Positions 25,407 to 34,055 of a stretch of DNA of 64,000 bases are shown here, piece after piece (within the stretch, counting starts at the first letter, position 1; each line of letters opens with the position of its first letter). The DNA comes from Myxococcota bacterium. Lineage in GTDB: Bacteria; Myxococcota; UBA727; JABDBI01. Under the pieces are notes generated by a model. The model was not told the origin of the DNA, searched no databases, and saw only the letters and a list, made by a program, of their open reading frames with translations. The stretch lies in contig JAZKCZ010000002.1 in the NCBI GenBank assembly GCA_040387835.1, positions 769,818 to 833,817 on the forward strand, given 5' to 3'. Position numbers and translations under genes: made by a program.

Positions 25407-26057
25407 TTATTTCCTTGTCTTTGGTTCCACGTGGAACACTGCTACTTGGCGTTTGTGCCCTGGTTCTAGCTCATAATAGTGTTGTCTTTCAAGTACCCAG
25501 CCTTCTCTTTCAACGCTTTCTTGCTCCGACAACCAAAAAGCAGCGCGTCCGTCTGGGGCCATGGCCTTTTTTATCAGGTCCCAAGTTCCCTTCGAAAAAG
25601 TAGCTCGGGTGATGGCGTAGGGGATATTGATGAGCGACTCCACCCTTTGATTTAGGACTTTCACCCGATTCAATTTCATCTTCGAAGCTGCTAATTTTAA
25701 AAAGGCGCACTTTTTGCTTGAAGATTCGACGAGGACGATATCTTGATCTGGCCATATGGCGGCGGCGACTAAACCTGGAAAGCCAGCACCGCTGCCAAGA
25801 TCATAAATTGCGAAGTCTTCAAGTCCCTCTCCAGTTGCTGAAGAGGGATTTAGGGTGAGGTCCCCAAAGAGCGTCTGCAACCCCAGCAGGCAATCCATAT
25901 AATGATATAGATAGATATCCTCCGGCCGATGCACAGCGGTCAGGTTGTGAACATCTTTCCACTGCATGAAAATTTCAAAATGCGCTTTGAGGGCGGTTTG
26001 TTGGGAATCGTTCAAGCTAAATTTGGTGTTTAAAAAGTTTTCCACAGGGTTTTCCAC
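25407..26057 (-). CDS. rsmG: 16S rRNA (guanine527-N7)-methyltransferase RsmG, with repeat-encoded insert
   Basis: SAM-dependent methyltransferase for G527 of 16S rRNA. 216 residues. The SAM motif YDLGSGAGFPGLVAA, VESSSKKCAFL, and the C-terminal FHVEPKTR are typical. Just before the SAM motif, the frame carries GDLTLNPSSATGEGLEDF, which is not part of the family and is encoded by a palindromic repeat (25825-25861). The start codon is a GTG at 26057 lying inside a DnaA box; a second GTG at 26045 lies in another box. The 3' end contains parS. It heads the parAB string. Confidence 0.93.
   Translation of the reverse strand: MENPVENFLNTKFSLNDSQQTALKAHFEIFMQWKDVHNLTAVHRPEDIYLYHYMDCLLGLQTLFGDLTLNPSSATGEGLEDFAIYDLGSGAGFPGLVAAAIWPDQDIVLVESSSKKCAFLKLAASKMKLNRVKVLNQRVESLINIPYAITRATFSKGTWDLIKKAMAPDGRAAFWLSEQESVEREGWVLERQHYYELEPGHKRQVAVFHVEPKTRK
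25423..25438. promoter_or_regulatory. parS site
   Basis: GGTTCCACGTGGAACA matches the widespread parS sequence TGTTCCACGTGGAACA at 15 of 16 positions and contains the perfect palindrome GTTCCACGTGGAAC. It lies in the last codons of rsmG (encoding FHVEP) and within 1 kb of oriC, a normal place for ParB loading. Confidence 0.88.
25825..25861. repeat. Palindromic repeat inside the rsmG reading frame
   Basis: CCCTCT (25825-25830) pairs with AGAGGG (25842-25847) and is followed by TTAGGGTGAGG. This arrangement is known from dispersed genomic repeats that encode LTLNPS-type peptides when read in frame. Here it adds about 18 residues to RsmG upstream of the SAM-binding loop without breaking the frame. 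Confidence 0.6.
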
Positions 26058-26602
26058 AGATCAGGGGGACTTTTTCCACAGATCAGCTTTTCCACAGTTC
26101 CACAGGTCGCACCTTTTGTCACCACCTGTGGAAAACTATGACTCTAATTTATAGAATCCTGATTTATTAATGGGTTAGAAGAAATAGTTTTCCACAGGGG
26201 CTGTGGAAAACCTGTGGAAAAGCTGTGGATAACTCTAAAAAGCCTGTGGAAAACAATTTTAAAACGCGCTGCTTGATCTGGTTTTCCACAGGGTGATCGA
26301 TCCTCTTTTCCACAGGAGATCGATTCAGAGATCTAGTTTTCCACAGGTTGCCTGTGGAAAAGCTGTGGATAACCTGTGGAAAAGATCGACGTCAAAAGTT
26401 TTCCACAGTTTGTCCACAGGTTCTCCCCCGAGTTTTCCACAGGCAAAAAGATGCAAAACTGTGGAAAACTCTGGCTAGAAAAAGTTTTCCACACTTTCCA
26501 CAGGCCTGATGATGATGATGAGTTTTAATTACTAATTAACTAGATCATCAGATCGGCCTGATCTCATTATTTTGGCAATAAACCCTTGCGGCTAGATCCA
26601 CA
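26038..26602. other. oriC: Chromosomal replication origin oriC with dense DnaA boxes
   Basis: The stretch from the rsmG start to dnaN has no gene. I count 18 exact TTTTCCACA boxes (11 on plus, 7 on minus) and two TTATCCACA boxes, both on minus at 26224 and 26364. Near-matches lie at 26096, 26410, 26494 and 26594. Many are adjacent or inverted pairs (26188/26202/26213/26224; 26337/26353/26364/26375). The boxes stop at about 26502; (GAT)4 and an AT-rich stretch (26520-26580) follow, a likely unwinding element. parAB, parS and dnaN flank it. dnaA itself is not in the window. Confidence 0.93.
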
Positions 26603-26621
26603 GCGCGTTAATCAGAGGTTT

Positions 26622-27746
26622 ATGGAAATTAGAATAGCTGTATCTGAACTGTCCAAAGCCCTCCAGTTGCTTCAAGGTGTTGCCCAAAAGAAAAATACGA
26701 TGCCCATATTGGCTCACGTACTTTTAGAAGCTCAAGGCGGCTCTGTGCGTCTCAGTGCGACCGATTTAGATATTGGATTACAAATTGTTAGAAATTGCGA
26801 AGTGACTCAATCAGGCGCCATCACGGTATCAGCGAAATCATTGCTTGATATCGTTCGCCTACTGCCCGGCCCTTATGTGACTTTGGTAACTCTGCCGAAC
26901 CAGCACTTGCTGGTTAAGAGCGCCAAAACGCAAGCTCGCTTGTTGGCGCTCCCGCCTGAGGAGTTCCCTCGCTTGCCGGACATCACAGGCATTACTTTTA
27001 ATCAGGTATCAACCAAAGCTTTTGTCGAAGCCATTCAAAAGACGATTTATTCAGCCAGTTTGGATGAAAATCGCTATAATTTGACTGGCGTTTATTTGGA
27101 GCCAGGCCAGGAAGTGGGGAATCCTTTTGTGTTTGTTTCCACCGATGGGCATCGATTAAGTCGATATATGCTTTCGTTTGGTGAACAAGGAATTGATCTG
27201 AAAAATCCGGTTATCTTACCGCGAAAAGGCTTGATTGAATTGATTAAGATTTTGGAGCCTCATTGCTCAGCAGAAGATTATCGATTTGAACTTGGATTTT
27301 CGCATCATCAAGCCGTTTTGAAAACGGAAGACGTGCTACTCACCATGCGGCTTATCGACGGAAAGTTCCCGGACTACAAACAAGTTATTCCGAAACTTTC
27401 GGATAAAATTTTCAGGGCAACTAGAGCTGATTTTGTGGCTAGTTTAAAACGTGTTTCTGTGTTGACGAGTGATAAAAACCAAAGCGTGAAACTCTCGTTG
27501 AAGCCAGGAGAACTCACAGTTTCGTGCGTGAATCCGGAAGCTGGGGAAGTTTTGGACGACGTTCCAATCGAATACACCGGACCAGAAATGGAAATAGCTT
27601 TCAGTGTGGCTTATTTGGTTGAAGCATTGGCTTCTTTATCTGACCAAAATGTCATGATGAGATTCACGGATCCATATTCACCTGCTATTGTGACAGGCAT
27701 CCATGAAGATCATCATTTATGTGTGGTGATGCCAATTCGGTTATAA
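26622..27746 (+). CDS. dnaN: DNA polymerase III beta sliding clamp
   Basis: Ring-shaped processivity clamp of the replicase. 374 residues from ATG 26622, where MEIRIAVSELSKALQLLQGV aligns with the family start; an in-frame TTG at 26586 lies within the origin. Recognisable segments: NTMPILAHVLLEA, LSATDLDIGL, DENRYNLTGVYLE, FVSTDGHRLSRY, IDGKFPDYKQVIP and the C-terminal CVVMPIRL that closes the clamp. It is the first gene right of oriC and reads away from it. A 75-residue membrane-protein gene follows after 2 bases. Confidence 0.97.
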   Translation: MEIRIAVSELSKALQLLQGVAQKKNTMPILAHVLLEAQGGSVRLSATDLDIGLQIVRNCEVTQSGAITVSAKSLLDIVRLLPGPYVTLVTLPNQHLLVKSAKTQARLLALPPEEFPRLPDITGITFNQVSTKAFVEAIQKTIYSASLDENRYNLTGVYLEPGQEVGNPFVFVSTDGHRLSRYMLSFGEQGIDLKNPVILPRKGLIELIKILEPHCSAEDYRFELGFSHHQAVLKTEDVLLTMRLIDGKFPDYKQVIPKLSDKIFRATRADFVASLKRVSVLTSDKNQSVKLSLKPGELTVSCVNPEAGEVLDDVPIEYTGPEMEIAFSVAYLVEALASLSDQNVMMRFTDPYSPAIVTGIHEDHHLCVVMPIRL

Positions 27747-27748
27747 AT

Positions 27749-27976
27749 ATGAAATTTTTGAAAATGTTCTTGTTGATTGCCTTGGCTGCGCTGCTGGGCT
27801 ATTTCTTTTTTGCTGATAAAAATATTGCTTGGGAATCGCTTAAAGCAAAATTTTTGAAGACGACAGATAAAGTCGAAGAAACCGTGAAGCAGCCGATTAT
27901 ACCGGAAGCACAGGAAGATTATTCGCATCAAGATAGAGAGCGACTGGATTCAATCTTGGACGAGGCGAACCACTAA
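27749..27976 (+). CDS. Small single-span membrane protein downstream of dnaN
   Basis: 75 residues from ATG 27749, two bases after the dnaN stop. One hydrophobic segment (FLKMFLLIALAALLGYFFF, residues 3-21) is followed by a charged helical tail (NIAWESLKAKFLKTTDKVEE) and an acidic end. It may be a signal anchor with a periplasmic tail. The tight spacing suggests co-transcription with dnaN. Its 3' end overlaps the convergent kamA stop by 4 bases. No family recognised. Confidence 0.7.
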   Translation: MKFLKMFLLIALAALLGYFFFADKNIAWESLKAKFLKTTDKVEETVKQPIIPEAQEDYSHQDRERLDSILDEANH

Positions 27977-29037
27977 TCCAATGGGTATTCGGCTTGTTCG
28001 GACATGAAGCCTTCTAGAACGATGCTGTTATCGTTTACTTGCACCACTGGGCTTGGATACATCGGCACTTTGCCATAGCCGCCTGGGATATCGATTACGA
28101 AAGTGGGTTGGCATAAGCCAGACAGATGCCCTCTGAGAGACTTTACCAAAGCTTGCGCCTCTGGCAGCGGCACTCTGAAGTGAGCGGTTCCTGGGGCAAT
28201 GTCGCATTGGTGTAAGTAATAGGGCCTAGCTCTTAATCTGGTGAGATGTCTGAACAAAGCTGTCAGCACAGCCGCATTATCGTTTATGCCTTTTAACAAA
28301 ACCGTCTGGTTGAGCACTGGCACCCCACCGTCTGCCAGAGCAAGCAGGGCGGTCTCAGTTGCATTTGAAATCTCTTTTGGGTGATTGGTGTGGGAAAGAA
28401 TATAAATCGGCTGATATCGCTTCAGAATGCTTAGCAGGTTTTCGGTGACGCGCATGGGTGCGAAGGTTAGCATTCGGCTAGCTAGGCGGATGATTTCGAC
28501 CGAAGGTATTTGCCTAATTTTAGACAGTAGTTTTTCGAGACGATCGTCGTCAAGTAATAGAGCGTCTCCGCCGGAAACGATGACTTCTTTGATTTCTGAG
28601 TGAGCGGTTACATAGGCCAAGGCTTGCTCTAGGTGCTCCGTTTTTGGAGTTGGCCCCTGTCCTACCCAACGTTTGCGGGTGCAAAAGCGGCAATAGGAGG
28701 CGCACCTGTCGGTAATCAGCAATAAGACCCTGTCTGGATAGCGATGCACCAAATGCGGAACCACTTCATGATCTTCTTCACCTAAGGGGTCGCGCCTGTC
28801 GAAGGTGTCTGGCGTGAATTCAGATTGGCGCGGAATGACCTGTAACCTTAACGGATCTTCGGGATCGCTTGGGTCGATCAGTGATAAAAAATGCGGGGTT
28901 ACTCGAAGCGGCAGACCAGCAGTATTACTGAGCGATGCAATAGCGGCTTTTTCGTCGTTAGAAAGTGGGAAATAAAGCTCGAGATCGGCAATACTTTTAG
29001 GGCTCGATCGCAATTGTTCTTGCCAGGTCTTCGTCAT
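27973..29037 (-). CDS. KamA-family radical SAM lysine 2,3-aminomutase-like protein
   Basis: 354 residues. The radical SAM cluster motif is CASYCRFCTRKR; family segments VSGGDALLL, IRLASRM, HTNHPKEI, YYLHQCDIAPGTAHFRVP and DIPGGYGKVPM are present. KamA-family members either make beta-lysine as an osmolyte (AblA) or act on elongation factor P (EpmB). PLP lysine and substrate residues fit the family, but no epmA or acetyltransferase gene is adjacent to decide. It overlaps the mini-TPR gene by 41 bases in the secA-rsmA string. Confidence 0.87.
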   Translation of the reverse strand: MTKTWQEQLRSSPKSIADLELYFPLSNDEKAAIASLSNTAGLPLRVTPHFLSLIDPSDPEDPLRLQVIPRQSEFTPDTFDRRDPLGEEDHEVVPHLVHRYPDRVLLLITDRCASYCRFCTRKRWVGQGPTPKTEHLEQALAYVTAHSEIKEVIVSGGDALLLDDDRLEKLLSKIRQIPSVEIIRLASRMLTFAPMRVTENLLSILKRYQPIYILSHTNHPKEISNATETALLALADGGVPVLNQTVLLKGINDNAAVLTALFRHLTRLRARPYYLHQCDIAPGTAHFRVPLPEAQALVKSLRGHLSGLCQPTFVIDIPGGYGKVPMYPSPVVQVNDNSIVLEGFMSEQAEYPLD

Positions 29038-29215
29038 AATTTTTTGCTCTATTTAAAAGATTTTGCAGATAATTATCGTCAGGATTTAAAACCAATAAGC
29101 CTTCAAAGATGGTGGCAGCTTCTGCTGATTTTCCCTGCAATAATAATCGATAGCCAATCTCAGCCATCTCATAGGCTTCTTCTTTGGAAATGCCAATAAG
29201 CTCAGCTATAGACAT
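28997..29215 (-). CDS. Mini TPR protein
   Basis: 72 residues with about one and a half tetratricopeptide repeats (AYEMAEIGYRLLLQGKSAEA, IFEGLLVLNPDDNYLQNLL). The pattern resembles one repeat of type III secretion class II chaperones such as SycD/LcrH and of the TPR gene at 57962. It overlaps rsmA at its start (10 bases) and kamA at its end (41 bases), so it is translationally coupled within the string. Likely a small protein-binding adaptor (inference). Confidence 0.7.
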   Translation of the reverse strand: MSIAELIGISKEEAYEMAEIGYRLLLQGKSAEAATIFEGLLVLNPDDNYLQNLLNRAKNYDEDLARTIAIEP

Positions 29216-29991
29216 GCTAAAATTCTCTCATAATCTGTGTGTTCTAAATCTTCAGCCCTGGATTTCGGGTTAATGTTTAGGTTCAGTAAAATGGATTCAA
29301 TGTTTTCGTATTCTGAAAGTGAGTTGGTTAAAACTTTTCTTCTCATAGAAAAAGCCGCTTTTACTAAATGAACAAACTTGTCCCAGTCGCCTCTGAATGG
29401 ATTTGCTTTGGGCCTTAGACAGATGACGCTGGATTCAACTTTGGGAGGTGGCCAAAATACTTCAGGAGCTACCACTTCGATAATACTAATGTCGAATCTG
29501 GATTGGAGCAGCACGGATAAGAGGCCGTACGTTTTTGAATGGGGGCCAGCCGCAATTCGGTCTGCCACTTCTTTTTGTATGAGGTAAACGGCACCTAAAA
29601 TTTGATCAAATATTCTGGCGGTCTCAAAAAAAAGTGTACCGCTTAAATGATAGGGCAGATTGCCACTTAGGACGAACGGTTGTGACTCTGGTGAGCTTTC
29701 AAAAAAAGTGGTGGCATTGGCTTCATGCAAAATCAATTTGCCAGCGTCAATTTGAGACAGAAAAGTGTTTTGCAAAATAGGAATTAAGTCGCGGTCTCTC
29801 TCGATAGCATGGACGATGGCGCCTTTGACCAAAAGGCTTTTGGTTAGCGCGCCGAGACCTGCACCGATTTCGTATACCGGGGTTTCGTTTGAGGTTCGCA
29901 GCGAACAAATCGCATCAGCGATACGTGATAACAAACCCTCGTCTTGGAGAAAATTTTGCCCAAAGGACTTTTTGGGCGTGTAACTGCGCAT
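29206..29991 (-). CDS. rsmA: 16S rRNA dimethyladenosine transferase RsmA (KsgA)
   Basis: Dimethylates A1518 and A1519 of 16S rRNA late in 30S assembly. 261 residues. Motifs: KKSFGQNFLQD at the start, SAM-binding YEIGAGLGALTKSLL, AIERDRDLIPIL, catalytic SGNLPYHLSGTL (NLPY) and FWPPPKVESSVI. The start codon overlaps the secA stop, so translation is coupled. Complete. Confidence 0.97.
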   Translation of the reverse strand: MRSYTPKKSFGQNFLQDEGLLSRIADAICSLRTSNETPVYEIGAGLGALTKSLLVKGAIVHAIERDRDLIPILQNTFLSQIDAGKLILHEANATTFFESSPESQPFVLSGNLPYHLSGTLFFETARIFDQILGAVYLIQKEVADRIAAGPHSKTYGLLSVLLQSRFDISIIEVVAPEVFWPPPKVESSVICLRPKANPFRGDWDKFVHLVKAAFSMRRKVLTNSLSEYENIESILLNLNINPKSRAEDLEHTDYERILACL

Positions 29992-32753
29992 CAGGATTTT
30001 CGTCGCCTTTGGGCTCTGTTTTGCTGTGGCTCTGCATTGGCAGCTGGAAGGGCAAGCGCTTCGGCGCCAGGCTCTTTGCCGCGACCTAGTTTTTGGGCAA
30101 CGGCTTGTTGTTGCTTAGCTTCTTTTTGCATGGCTTCGAGCATGGCCATATCTGCCATCATTTGCTCGCGAGAGGCCAGTTTGATTTCTGCTTTAAAAAT
30201 TCTTTCTAACACTGCGCTACGCAATTGAGCGCGCATGGTGTTGAAGATCAAGAAGCCTTCTTTTTTATATTCTTGCTTTGGATCTTTTTGCGCATAGCCT
30301 CTGAAGTGAATGCCTTCACGCAAATGATCCATGGCTTGAAGATGGTTTTTCCAAAATTGATCGATAATCTGCAAGTAGATTAATCTTTCAACGCGTCTGA
30401 TTAACTCGACATCGACCTCTTTTTCTTTCTTATTGTACGCAGCGGTTAGCTGGCGATACAAATGATCCATCAATTCATCGCGTTGATGCGGCAGGCTTGC
30501 AGGATCGACGTTAACGCCTGTGAGGGCAAAAAGATCGGCGCAGAGTTCGTGCAGTTTCCATTCGTTGACCGGGGTTTTTTCAGGGCAGGCAATGGCTACC
30601 AAGTTGACGATGGTTTCCTCGACCAAATCGAATACCAATTTCTTGATATTTTCGTTGCCGAGCACTTGCTTTCTGAGTGAGTAAATCGCACCGCGCTGTT
30701 GATTCATGACATCGTCGTATTCAATTAGCTGTTTACGCGAATCAAAATGAAAACCTTCAACGCGCTTTTGCGCATTTTCGATTGATTTGGAAACCCAGGG
30801 GTGCTCGATGGGCTCGCCGTCTTTCATGCCCAGCTTTTCCATCACGGTAATCATGCGGTCGGAGCCGAAGATGCGCATTAGATCATCTTGAAGAGATAGG
30901 TAGAAACGGCTGGATCCTGGATCACCTTGTCTTCCCGCGCGGCCCCTTAATTGGTTGTCGATTCGTCTAGATTCATGACGTTCGGTACCGATGATTCGAA
31001 GGCCGCCCGCTTCGAGAACTTTTTGCTTATCTTCTCTACAAATCTGTTCGGATTTTTCGAGCTCTTTAGCGTAAAGCGCGATGGCTTTTTCTTGGAATTC
31101 TTTGCGTGCTTCATCAGGGACAATGAGGTCAGGCTTTCCCGATAAAAAGGCAAATTCGGCGACTTGCTGATCCGACTCAGACAACTGTCTGGCGACGGCA
31201 CTTCGGGCCATGAACTCAGGATCACCGCCTAAGATAATATCCGTTCCTCGACCGGCCATGTTGGTCGCAATGGTGACGGATTTCAGTCTTCCTGCTTGAG
31301 AAATAATACCGGCTTCATCCCGATGCTTTTTGGCGTTGAGCACGTGATGGCCAATGCCTAGTTTGCCAAGGCCCTTAGCTAGGATTTCGGATTTTTCGAC
31401 GGATACCGTACCGACTAAGACGGGCTGGCCTTTTTCATGGGCAGTTTTGATATCTTCGATAATGACTTCGAATTTTTCACGTTCCGTTTTGTAAACTTGA
31501 TCCAGCTCGTCAGAGCGCACCATGCTGCGGTTGGTGGGAATGACCAATACGTCTAAGTCGTAAATTTTAGCGAATTCTTCTGCTTCGGTATCGGCCGTTC
31601 CGGTCATACCGCTGAGCTTTTTGTACATTCGGAAATAGTTTTGGAAGGTGATGGTCGCCAGTGTGTGGTTTTCCGCTTGAATGCGAACGCTTTCTTTGGC
31701 TTCGATGGCTTGATGCAATCCATCTGACCAACGACGACCGTACATAAGACGACCGGTGTGTTCATCCACAATGACCACTTCGCCGCGCTCGATGACGTAG
31801 TCGATGTCGCGTTTGAAAATCGAGTGCGCTCTGAGCGCTTGATTAAGATGATGCAGTGTTTCTAAGTTAATTGGATCGTAGAGATTTTCGACTTCGAGCA
31901 GCTTTTCAGCTTTTTCGATGCCGGATTCGGTGAGCATGACTGCTCGGCTTTTTTCATCGATGCTGTAATCAACGTCTTTACGAAGCCTCGGGATAACCGA
32001 ATTTGTTAGCTTGTATTTTTCGCTGCTTTCTTCGGCTGGACCTGAGATAATCAGCGGAGTTCTAGCTTCGTCGATTAGAATAGAATCCACTTCGTCGACG
32101 ATAGCGAATTGATGGCCGCGTTGCACGTAGTCGTTCAAATCGAACTTCATATTATCGCGCAAATAATCGAAGCCGAATTCGTTATTTTGGCCGTAGGTGA
32201 TGTCTGCGAGGTATGCTTGTTTTTTTTGTTCGTCTTGTGTTTGCGGGATAACCACGCCGACACTGAGGCCTAAGAATCGATAGATGCGGCCCATCCAGTC
32301 AGCATCTCGGGAGGCCAAGTAATCATTGACGGTCACCACGTGAACGCCGCGACCGGTTAGAGCGTTTAATACCGCGGGCAATGTAGCGGTTAAGGTTTTT
32401 CCTTCACCGGTACGCATTTCGGAAATATGGCCCATGTGTAGCGCCATACCGCCGAGCAGCTGTACATCAAAGTGACGCATGTTAAGAACGCGCTTGCTGG
32501 CTTCACGGACGATGGCGAATACTTCGTTAAGATGAATATCGAGCACGCTGTTGACGTGTTCTTTGCTGTTGTCATCTGCGCAGGCAGCCGTGATTTCGGT
32601 TTTGAGACTTTGCAGCCTGCCGACGAGTTTTTCGTCTGAAAGCGTTGAAATTTGAGGTTCCAAGGCATTGATTGCGGCAACTCGGGGTAGGAGTGCTTTG
32701 ATTTCACGGTCGTTTTTGGTTCCAAAAATTTTGGTCAGAAAGCGCGTCAGCAT
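29991..32753 (-). CDS. secA: Preprotein translocase ATPase SecA
   Basis: ATPase motor pushing preproteins through SecYEG. 920 residues. N-terminal FGTKNDREIK, Walker A MRTGEGKTL, YGQNNEFGFDYLRDNM, Walker B region VDEVDSILIDEARTPLIISG, TNMAGRGTDIILGG, GLRIIGTERHESRRIDNQLRGR and GFHFDSRKQLIEYDDVMN are all present. The usual C-terminal zinc motif CxCx8HC is missing; the protein ends in a basic NRAQRRRKS tail. That is known in several lineages and may change SecB dependence. It heads the string rsmA, mini-TPR, kamA. Confidence 0.98.
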   Translation of the reverse strand: MLTRFLTKIFGTKNDREIKALLPRVAAINALEPQISTLSDEKLVGRLQSLKTEITAACADDNSKEHVNSVLDIHLNEVFAIVREASKRVLNMRHFDVQLLGGMALHMGHISEMRTGEGKTLTATLPAVLNALTGRGVHVVTVNDYLASRDADWMGRIYRFLGLSVGVVIPQTQDEQKKQAYLADITYGQNNEFGFDYLRDNMKFDLNDYVQRGHQFAIVDEVDSILIDEARTPLIISGPAEESSEKYKLTNSVIPRLRKDVDYSIDEKSRAVMLTESGIEKAEKLLEVENLYDPINLETLHHLNQALRAHSIFKRDIDYVIERGEVVIVDEHTGRLMYGRRWSDGLHQAIEAKESVRIQAENHTLATITFQNYFRMYKKLSGMTGTADTEAEEFAKIYDLDVLVIPTNRSMVRSDELDQVYKTEREKFEVIIEDIKTAHEKGQPVLVGTVSVEKSEILAKGLGKLGIGHHVLNAKKHRDEAGIISQAGRLKSVTIATNMAGRGTDIILGGDPEFMARSAVARQLSESDQQVAEFAFLSGKPDLIVPDEARKEFQEKAIALYAKELEKSEQICREDKQKVLEAGGLRIIGTERHESRRIDNQLRGRAGRQGDPGSSRFYLSLQDDLMRIFGSDRMITVMEKLGMKDGEPIEHPWVSKSIENAQKRVEGFHFDSRKQLIEYDDVMNQQRGAIYSLRKQVLGNENIKKLVFDLVEETIVNLVAIACPEKTPVNEWKLHELCADLFALTGVNVDPASLPHQRDELMDHLYRQLTAAYNKKEKEVDVELIRRVERLIYLQIIDQFWKNHLQAMDHLREGIHFRGYAQKDPKQEYKKEGFLIFNTMRAQLRSAVLERIFKAEIKLASREQMMADMAMLEAMQKEAKQQQAVAQKLGRGKEPGAEALALPAANAEPQQNRAQRRRKS

Positions 32754-32812
32754 GGGTCAGAGTGGTACAGAATCTAACTTATATGGTCAAGCAGCCGTTT
32801 GTGAGCTATGGC

Positions 32813-33376
32813 ATGGCAGATATGCTTAAGCGCTGCTCTTGGGTGGGTGAGGGTAAGGCTCACTACGAACATTATCATGATACCGAATGGGGCGTACCGG
32901 TCCACGAAGACGCTAAGCATTTTGAAATGCTAATTTTGGAAGGCGCTCAAGCTGGCCTCAGTTGGGAGACGATTTTAAAACGGCGCGGGGGATATCGAGC
33001 GGTGTTTCATCGGTTCAACCCAGAGAAAGCTGCGCGCATGAGTGATGCTGAACTTGAAGAGGCTCTGCTGAACCCGGGCATTATTAGAAATCGCCTGAAA
33101 GTGTTCTCAGTGCGCAAGAACGCCTTGGCGTTTTTGGCTATTCAAAAAGAATTTGGCAGCTTTGATGCTTATGTTTGGGGTTTTGTGAACAATAAAACCA
33201 TTGTAAATCGCCCAGCCTCCCTGAAAGATATCGCGGTTTCTTCTAAAGAGTCGGATGCTTTGTCCAAGGATCTGAAAAAGCGAGGCATGAGTTTTGTGGG
33301 TAGCACTATTATATATGCTTACTTACAGGCGACTGGTTTGGTGGATGACCATCAAAAGCAATGTTGGCGCGCTTAG
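32813..33376 (+). CDS. tag: DNA-3-methyladenine glycosylase I
   Basis: Base-excision enzyme removing 3-methyladenine. 187 residues from ATG 32813 (MADMLKRCSWVG); earlier in-frame ATGs at 32762 and 32783 have no family counterpart. Tag-specific segments: RCSWVGEGKAHYEHYHDTEWG (Cys zinc ligand and the conserved YHDxEWG), FEMLILEGAQAGLSWETIL, NPGIIRNRLKV and FVGSTIIYAYLQATGLVDDH with the C-terminal His/Cys zinc ligands. Divergent from secA. Confidence 0.95.
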   Translation: MADMLKRCSWVGEGKAHYEHYHDTEWGVPVHEDAKHFEMLILEGAQAGLSWETILKRRGGYRAVFHRFNPEKAARMSDAELEEALLNPGIIRNRLKVFSVRKNALAFLAIQKEFGSFDAYVWGFVNNKTIVNRPASLKDIAVSSKESDALSKDLKKRGMSFVGSTIIYAYLQATGLVDDHQKQCWRA

Positions 33377-33422
33377 CGAATATTCGTTGCTGCGTTCGGG
33401 TTGTCCCAGAAGGAGAATGCGA

Positions 33423-34052
33423 ATGAAACATCATTTTTTGGGCGCGCTACTTTTGTTGGCATGCAATTTGAGCTTTGCGGAAAGCGTCAGGGATAAATCT
33501 ATTGCAGCTGCGAAGACTGGAGATGCGGCAATGTTCGAACAATTGATTTCGACTCAGCCTGGCGAAATTGATAAGCATGTTGCCACTTACGCTTGTGAAG
33601 AAGGGCATGTCGATATTCTCGAATTAATCGATCTTTATGATCAGAAGATAAACCCTGCTTCCTGCGCACTGGCTGCTACCAGAGGCAATCATGAGAACGC
33701 TGTTCACTGGTTATATAAAAAATTTGGCGATAAAATTTTGGGTGTCGGCGGGGATATCTTGGTGAACCGCATGGTTGAAAACACAAATTTGGTATTGCTT
33801 AACTGGTTTAATTTACACTTTGGTCTAGAGGACTCTCGTTCTGAAAGCGCGCTTGTCTTGGCTGCAAAGAATGACAAAGGGCCTAACTACGCAGTGTTTC
33901 GTTGGTTGCTTGACCATCGCTTCCCTCTGCCGCTGGTCACCGGCGGTGCTAATGCGATCAGAGAAAGCCGGGAACTCATGAACATTTTGAATAGCTACTC
34001 AAGCAAGGAGCCTTACCGTAAAGAATTGCCCCGATTCAAAACCGGGCGCTAG
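33423..34052 (+). CDS. Secreted ankyrin-like repeat protein
   Basis: 209 residues from ATG 33423 (AAGGAG 7 bases upstream; signal MKHHFLGALLLLACNLSFAES). The longer in-frame ORF from 33294 overlaps tag. The mature part shows degenerate ankyrin units: AAAKTGDAAMFEQLI, YACEEGHVDILELI, LAATRGNHENAVHWLY and LAAKNDKGPNYAVFRWLL. It is therefore another exported ankyrin protein in this window, like those at 3389 and 38250. A strong palindrome follows the stop. Partner unknown. Confidence 0.75.
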   Translation: MKHHFLGALLLLACNLSFAESVRDKSIAAAKTGDAAMFEQLISTQPGEIDKHVATYACEEGHVDILELIDLYDQKINPASCALAATRGNHENAVHWLYKKFGDKILGVGGDILVNRMVENTNLVLLNWFNLHFGLEDSRSESALVLAAKNDKGPNYAVFRWLLDHRFPLPLVTGGANAIRESRELMNILNSYSSKEPYRKELPRFKTGR

Positions 34053-34055
34053 TTT

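Noticed and set aside
26038-26502. CRISPR array
   Set aside because: The repeated units are 9-base DnaA boxes in both orientations with irregular spacing. No direct repeats with regular unique spacers were seen anywhere in the window.
26510-26522. GATGATGATGATGAG next to the DnaA boxes as a DnaA-trio element
   Set aside because: The trio consensus is 3'-[G/A]A[T/A]-5', that is TAG/TAA steps read 5' to 3'. This run reads GAT/TGA and does not fit on either strand, so it is reported only as a trinucleotide run.
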